Origin: Gryganskiella cystojenkinii
Lineage: Eukaryota; Mortierellomycota; Mortierellomycetes; Mortierellales; Mortierellaceae
Length of the DNA: 49,411 nucleotides
Assembly (NCBI GenBank): GCA_015852425.1
Contig: JAAAIG010000188.1
Coordinates: 1-49,411, forward strand
Direction: 5' to 3'
Of this stretch, positions 44,697 through 49,411 are shown in pieces. The notes beneath the pieces are model-generated. The model was not told where the DNA came from, did not search any database, and worked only from the letters and a program-made list of their open reading frames with translations. The number at the start of each line of letters is the position of its first letter. Positions within the stretch are counted from its first letter, which is position 1. The translations under genes and the position numbers were made by a program.

Positions 44697-46100
44697 ATGC
44701 TCTCAGTTCACACTTTCATTTTGTTGGCGGTCCTTGTAGGCTCAGAGAGCCAGGGCCCTGTCCTCGTCAAGGCTTCTCAAGATGCAGCCCACTACTTTCT
44801 ACCCTCAAACATCTACGACAACCTCCCTCCTGGCGTGACCCCCCCTCCTGCTGGACGCATCGCGCCACCTCCCGCTGAGACCGACACGGACACTGCGGCG
44901 GTTCTGTCGACTACCCCTTCCGAGAACAAAGTCGATCCAAGAACCGGCCGCATCATCATCCCACCCTTGTCCCCTGGCCCAGATGCTACCCCGACAATCG
45001 ACATACCGACTCCCACCCTGAACACGGTCTTCACGCCGGGTTCGTCCTTAGTGTTGACGTGGACCAACAATGGGATTGTCTTCCCTGAAAACTGGAAACC
45101 ACCCCAGAGTCTGATGGATTTGATTAAGAGTGCACCAAACTTTTCGAATTCGCCGTTACTCACAGAAGAGGACATGACCAACCTGGCAAAGATCAAGCTT
45201 GAGGAATTGAAGAGAGCACAGTTGGCCAACACATTCAAGGATAGCCCTCTCTGGCTCAACAGTCTGCGAATCGTTTCCTGGCCGCTGGGCTCCTCTTCGT
45301 CAACGAACCCTTCCTCTTCGACCGTCTCGATCTCGCCGAGTATTCTGACCGATCCTGGATACAGCCTTTTGAACGTCTCTCGAATTGCAATCTCGGGCGG
45401 GTCCAGTGGTCAACTGATCTGGACGATTCCAGAGGATTGGAACTTTGAAGGGGAATTCGAGATCCGGGTCCCCTCACTCTTCATGGACAATGCCCACCAA
45501 CGCCCAGCCAAGAGTCATTCCTTCTGGATCCTGAGAGATGCGGCCACACGAGCCTTGCATCCTGAGTACAACACACCGTTGGTTTTGGGTCCCTCGTCGA
45601 CGACTTCGAAGACCGGTACAATCGGTGGAAGCGGTAACGGGGGATCCTTGGAGACCGAGGCGTTGCATCGACAGCAGAAGGAGATGGGCATCTTTTTGGG
45701 TGTCGGGGCTATGTTGTTGGCGTTTGTTCTTTTGGGACTTGGGGTCATGATGGGTCGTTATCGTCGCAAGTGGGCTGCTCGGCAGCGAAAGCGACAAGAA
45801 CAGCAGCAAGGACAGCTCACAGGAGGAGACTTGTCCGCGGCGGCCATGGTCCGTGAGCGAGAGCCGGTATCAGGGCCTTTGGCGATGATGAACGGAGACG
45901 ACGATGCGCAACCAACTGAAGATCTGAACCTCTCTTCTGTGACCCTCGGTTTCGTCGAGCAACAGTCGTCAGCCTTTGGAAGCAAAGCTGACCCTGCAAA
46001 GGAGCACGAATCTTTGGACTCGCCTTCTTACTCGACCACGCTGCCTTTGTACGAGGCTCGGGAGAGTACCACTGATAACGACTGCAAGGCTTTCGTCTAA
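44697..46100 (+). CDS. secreted/type I membrane protein of unknown function
   Basis: Single exon, 467 residues. The start at 44697 begins with a signal peptide (MLSVHTFILLAVLVGSESQG). The ectodomain is Pro/Thr/Ser-rich at first (PPGVTPPPAGRIAPPPAE). It then carries a beta-rich stretch (TPGSSLVLTWTNNGIVFPEN, NVSRIAISGGSSGQLIW, FEGEFEIRVPSLFMDN) that could form an Ig-like or cell-wall-protein-like domain. One transmembrane helix lies near 331-352 (GIFLGVGAMLLAFVLLGLGV), followed by basic RYRRKWAARQRKRQEQQQ and a cytoplasmic tail rich in acidic and Ser residues. This is a plasma-membrane receptor-like or wall-sensor-like topology. I do not recognise a named family. An upstream in-frame Met lies in the 5' leader and does not give a signal peptide. 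Confidence 0.8.
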   Translation: MLSVHTFILLAVLVGSESQGPVLVKASQDAAHYFLPSNIYDNLPPGVTPPPAGRIAPPPAETDTDTAAVLSTTPSENKVDPRTGRIIIPPLSPGPDATPTIDIPTPTLNTVFTPGSSLVLTWTNNGIVFPENWKPPQSLMDLIKSAPNFSNSPLLTEEDMTNLAKIKLEELKRAQLANTFKDSPLWLNSLRIVSWPLGSSSSTNPSSSTVSISPSILTDPGYSLLNVSRIAISGGSSGQLIWTIPEDWNFEGEFEIRVPSLFMDNAHQRPAKSHSFWILRDAATRALHPEYNTPLVLGPSSTTSKTGTIGGSGNGGSLETEALHRQQKEMGIFLGVGAMLLAFVLLGLGVMMGRYRRKWAARQRKRQEQQQGQLTGGDLSAAAMVREREPVSGPLAMMNGDDDAQPTEDLNLSSVTLGFVEQQSSAFGSKADPAKEHESLDSPSYSTTLPLYEARESTTDNDCKAFV

Positions 46101-46273
46101 GCTTTTTGTGTTACACTACACACTCAGTCTGATATTAAACGATCTTCATACGAAAAATAATATACCGTCAAAGCAATTCGAGTGAAATATGGCATTTTCT
46201 TTATGTATTAAGGGTGACTAATAAGTTTGTTCGAAGACCATATGGAGATATGTAACAGAGAGTAGGCTTTGTT
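46101..46273. other. convergent 3' spacer
   Basis: A short AT-rich spacer between two facing genes that both encode secretory-pathway proteins. No coding signal is present. Confidence 0.4.
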
Positions 46274-47695
46274 TTAATCGCTGGAGCTGTCGTCGTCACC
46301 GCTGTCGCTGTCGTCACCGCCATGATGCTTCTTGTGGTGCGTCTTCTTGGGCTTGATAGGCTTGGACTGATTGAACTGAACCGCAATCGCCACACCATTC
46401 ATGTCCTTCGTCACGGTCACGGCCGAGGTCTTCTTCAACGCCTTATCGCAGCCCAGGTTGATCCAGGAGTTTGCATACCGTTGACCCATAAACGTAAACA
46501 AGTTGTTCGCAGCCGCCGTATCCGGTGAAGGGCTACCAACAATCAGTCTCTCGATCGATTGGATATAACCTGGTGCAATCTTGTCAAAGCTGGTGCAGTA
46601 GGCAAGGGTCGTCGCCTGTTTCAAGGAGCGAATCAAGGGTTGGTCCACACCGCGACGATAGGCGTTCAGTTTGGCGAGGGATGGTTTCCCATTGGAAAGA
46701 ACCATGGGGTCGTCAGCGGGGACAAGGGCCACAGGCGCACCCTGTTGGGTCGCATGCAACTCGTTCAGAGCCATGGATCCCAGCACAACACCAGACTCCA
46801 TCAAAGAAGGAGCTTGGAATGGTGTGCACTTCAGGGGAGGGTCCAAAAGGTCGGCAACGAGAGCGTTGTCGGAACCGTTTGCAATCTCCGTGAAATTTTT
46901 CAGCTCCTTGCGGTTGGCCTTTGTGGCCTGAGCAAACTGGTTGCCCGTCTGGAGATACGTTGTGATGACATTGTCGCTCTGGTCTTGATCGATGATACCA
47001 AAGAAGCGGGTTGTGGGGCAAGGCCTTCCATCAATGTCCGTGCCGATCGGAGGGATGACCACGCCATTTCCTTTGTCGGCTGCATGGACAGACTTGAAGA
47101 AAGCATCGGCGTTACAGAAGGCGACTTGGCCAAAAATATCCTTGTTCGAGAGTCCGTTGACACAACCTTTGATATGTCCCTGGAGAGTGATCGAGTTTGA
47201 GTTGGCGCCGAACCAGAGACCGACGACTGCACCCTTGGGGATAACAGGGACGATAGGTTTGATAGCTGGCTTGGTGCCTGAAAGTGTCGACATTCGCAAA
47301 ATAAATTAAAATCAAAGTTTGGTTAAAAGGTTGACGAATGAAGGAGCCCGTCCGAAATGCGTTTGTGCACCTGAACAAAAAAAATCATTCTTGTCAAGGT
47401 ACGCCTTTTTTGTATGCGCGATCCATTTACCTTCGTTGATCACTAAGGGCTGGTAGACTGCAAAGGTCTTTGTGGCAGGGTCAAAGATGGTGGCCTCGAC
47501 AAAGACCTGTTGGTTGGCAATTGTTTGGTCACAATTGCCCTTCTTGAGAATATAAGGCGCGGCGAGTCCTTCAGGCGTTAAAGGATCCTTGGGCACGGTA
47601 AGAAAACATGCTCCGGGATTAGGCTTGTTGTTGGCCTCCGTAAAAGCGACAAAGGAGGCAACGGAGAGGAGGAGTGTAGGCGCGAGCTTGACCAT
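46274..47695 (-). CDS. secreted protein of unknown function
   Basis: Two minus-strand exons, 47695-47431 and 47277-46274, are separated by a 153-base intron and give 422 residues. MVKLAPTLLLSVASFVAFTEA is a clear signal peptide. The mature protein has several Cys (GACFLTV, KGNCDQTI, KGCVNGL, GRPCPTTRFF) and a globular core with GAVVGLWFGANSNSITLQGH. The C-terminus is positively then negatively charged (KKTHHKKHHGGDDSDSGDDD). It looks like an extracellular or cell-wall protein. No recognisable catalytic motif is seen. The phase-1 junction at INEG/TKPAIKP is consistent. A pseudo-exon inside the intron (GTGCACAAACGC) was rejected because it breaks the frame of exon 2. Confidence 0.78.
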
Positions 47696-48000
47696 GACGG
47701 GGATTGTTTTGTTGTTCTATGTCTTTGGATGTAGTGAGTGCTTTGCTCTGCGTGCGTCGCTGTGACAAAGAGTAGAAGAGAGGCGTGCCTGTGGAATGAA
47801 AGTGGAGACTGACGGGGAAAAAGAGAAGAGAGGGTGAAAAAGTGTGAAAGCGAGAGAAAGGGAACAAAAGAAGTGGGAACCTTTGTTCCTTTTATGTACT
47901 CCTGTGTTATTTGTTTCGAGCAGAAGGTTTCTATCAACACCAACAAAATAAACAAAAAATTGACGGGGTGCAACAGCTTGTCCAAAACTGTACTTTTGAG
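47696..48000. promoter_or_regulatory. promoter region of the secreted-protein gene
   Basis: About 300 bases upstream of the minus-strand start, including GAAGAGAGGGTGAAAAAG (complement CT-rich), which fits the pyrimidine-rich upstream pattern of other genes here. No site is assigned. Confidence 0.4.
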
Positions 48001-48444
48001 TTAGACCAACCACCCAACGAACTCAAAGCGCTGCTTCGATGCGCCTTTTAAGTTATTTTTGTTTTTCTGCATTTTTTCCAAGTCCTCTCGGAGTTTTCGA
48101 ATGTACAAAGATGGAAAATTGGCGTCTGAATTTGCGTTGTGGTCCAACTTACTAGTGTACTCAAGCAGCGATATCAAGGATTTGATGAAGTTTAAAGGAT
48201 GGATAGGAATTGCGTCAAATACATTCTTTGGTCTTGTGTTGGTAGTTGTATTCCATTCTAACAAACCAGCACCTGGAATGTCTATCATCATACCATCATG
48301 TGTGAACAATGGAAAGGAAGAGCATATCGGCAGAAGCGTTATCGTTGGTAGCGGAATTACTAGAAATATGGAAAATGTGCTCGGCTTTGGAGCCATGGAT
48401 CCGCAACGAACAAAACAGTAAAACGTCATTACCGGAACAAGCAA
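48001..48444 (-). other. 147-codon open frame of unknown nature
   Basis: A minus-strand frame encoding 147 residues, ending FEFVGWLV, with a Lys-rich C-terminal segment (SLYIRKLREDLEKMQKNKNN). I do not recognise it. The opposite strand is also open for 120 codons. Coding status is unresolved, and the segment could be a decayed gene. It lies between the secreted protein and the arrestin-like remnant in a gene-poor stretch. Confidence 0.3.
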
Positions 48445-48980
48445 AGGGGGGACGAATCATGAACAGTCGCTTGTGCTTGTGCAATGCGGAACATTACCGC
48501 CGTTACACCAGCATTGCGGGTACGACAAGCTTCATCAAGACATAAAAAGTTATTCTCGTCCGAGACTCTACCCCTGTTCCTAAAAAAAACGATTTGTCTG
48601 TGTTTGTTGACTGTCGATTTTATTTTATTTTGTTCTGGGAAGGCCTATTGTTGTTTTGTTTCAAGGCTGATGCTGTTTGTCTCTCTCTATTTCTTTCTTT
48701 TTGAACGCGGTATTTCTAGAACTTCATGAGTGCCCAAGAGGGGAAGTTTACGACGCACCATCCACAAGGAGTTGAGCTCTCCACTGCACAGGTTTTTCAA
48801 AAAGAAAATCTCGGCGGACTTGTGCGTAGGAAAAGAACAAAGCTATTCTTCAAAGCTCCATGACCAAGTTGGCGGCCTCATGGACGACTCCCATCTGATC
48901 GAATTGCGCCACAGGTGCCTCCATGTCTTATCCCCGTGTTCATGACCGTGGTACCGACCCAGTCCACCATCTGGAAGTCG
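48445..48980. other. gene-poor stretch, no supported feature
   Basis: Short frames on both strands, none with a recognisable protein. A minus-strand fragment around 48720-48850 (AEIFFLKNLCSGELNSLW) has coding-like composition but is bracketed by stops, so it may belong to the decayed gene at the window end. Confidence 0.3.
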
Positions 48981-48998
48981 ATCCGGGGTAGGGGCGTT

Positions 48999-49411
48999 TC
49001 ATGGTGCTGGCGCCGAGATCGTGATCGGAGCAACAAATTTGTGCATATCTGATCTGTTCAAACTCCAGATAGACCTTCAACAGATGTTTGATCTCAAGTG
49101 CATTGCAGCCCATGCTTGGTCGGAAGTACCATCAACACATCAAGTTGAAGGAGGACCACACGAAAAAAAAGGTCATGGACCCATTTTGAGATTGGTGTTG
49201 CGTCTCCTTGTAGATATTGAACTGGAGTCTACACGCTCGGGCTTTGGGTAGGTTAGCCTCTCTACCATAGTCCTTGTGGCAGATAATCTGTTCAAGATGA
49301 ACAGTAATCGCGTCGGGGACCAATTTGAAGACCGCGGGCCAAACTTCAACTTCGACGTCTGCTTCTTCTGCACCCAATTCGACTTTAAGCTTGGAAAAGA
49401 ACCCTTTGCTC
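48999..49411 (-). pseudogene. degraded arrestin-like gene fragment, open at the window edge
   Basis: From the window end, one minus-strand frame reads GFFSKLKVELGAEEADVEVE and then VPDAITVHLEQIICHKDYG. It reaches an in-frame TGA at 49132-49134 and continues beyond in the same frame as LEIKHLLKVYLEFEQI. The following conserved-looking strand, KFVAPITISAPAP, is found only after a frame change near 49040 and ends at 48999. The order (beta-strand with HLEQ, then IKHLLKVYLEF, then APITIS) resembles the C-terminal domain of alpha-arrestins, which adapt ubiquitin ligases to membrane cargo. The stop and frame change suggest a pseudogene, though an unseen intron could remove them. Family assignment is by pattern memory only. 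Confidence 0.45.

Noticed and set aside
47278..47430. Possible extra exon (GTGCACAAACGC) in the secreted-protein gene
   Set aside because: It leads to a stop or a phase mismatch with the next exon. A single 153-base intron fits.
1..49411. tRNA, rRNA, transposase or reverse-transcriptase sequences
   Set aside because: I looked for B-box-like GGTTCGANTCC motifs and for known transposon protein motifs and found none convincing. A tRNAscan or RepeatMasker run would be decisive.

Overview
The window is nuclear DNA of a fungus. It is intron-rich: most genes have 2-9 exons, with GT-AG introns mostly between 60 and 460 bases. Gene content is fungal: an ergosterol-pathway Erg6, an eisosome Pil1/Lsp1 protein, a GPI-type chitin deacetylase and a DUF1746 (Dsc4-like) protein. 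The sterol isomerase is of the EBP type rather than the Erg2 type usual in Dikarya, which together with the intron-rich, compact layout suggests an early-diverging lineage such as Mortierellomycota/Mucoromycota. That placement is inference. All exon models were read by eye from splice sites, phase and protein similarity. No transposon, tRNA, rRNA or CRISPR array was recognised. A 197-base run of N lies at 25641-25837.

Layout. 1-6.5 kb: BAG1-like co-chaperone (-), prefoldin subunit 2 (-), peroxin PEX12 (+) and an unrecognised eight-exon gene (-). 7.2-14.6 kb: the SNF2/STH1-type remodelling ATPase (+, 1508 aa), complex I subunit NDUFB2 (-) and the ribosome-biogenesis zinc finger BUD20/ZNF593 (+). 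14.9-19.5 kb: a NUDT5-like Nudix hydrolase (-), an ataxin-3-like Josephin deubiquitinase (+) and a chitin deacetylase (-). 20.1-25 kb: the SWI3/RSC8 scaffold (-) and an SR-type splicing factor with one RRM and two zinc knuckles (+). 25.5-30.5 kb: a gapped SCP2-like gene, a Glu/Val-rich acidic protein whose start codon appears split by an intron, and CTP:phosphocholine cytidylyltransferase. 30.7-34 kb: the complex I Fe-S assembly factor NUBPL/Ind1 (-) and the NEDD8 E2 UBC12 (-). 34.1-39 kb: three sterol-related genes in a row, a Dsc4-like DUF1746 protein (+), EBP sterol isomerase (+) and ERG6 (-). 39.3-42 kb: a DUF2358-like mitochondrial candidate (-) and the GEP4 phosphatidylglycerophosphatase (+). 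42.4-47.7 kb: Pil1/Lsp1 (+), a type I membrane protein (+) and a secreted protein (-). 47.7-49.4 kb: sparse DNA with what looks like a decayed arrestin-like gene running off the window end.

Shared themes. Chromatin remodelling: the ATPase and the SWI3 scaffold of what is probably one complex. Ubiquitin and proteostasis: BAG1, prefoldin, PEX12, Josephin, UBC12, Dsc4-like. Sterol and lipid: EBP, ERG6, Dsc4-like, SCP2-like, PCT1, GEP4. Complex I: NDUFB2 and NUBPL. Except for the sterol trio and the chromatin pair, I see no sign that the gene order is functional. Many pairs are divergent, sharing 200-650 base promoters, or convergent, separated by 170-480 bases.
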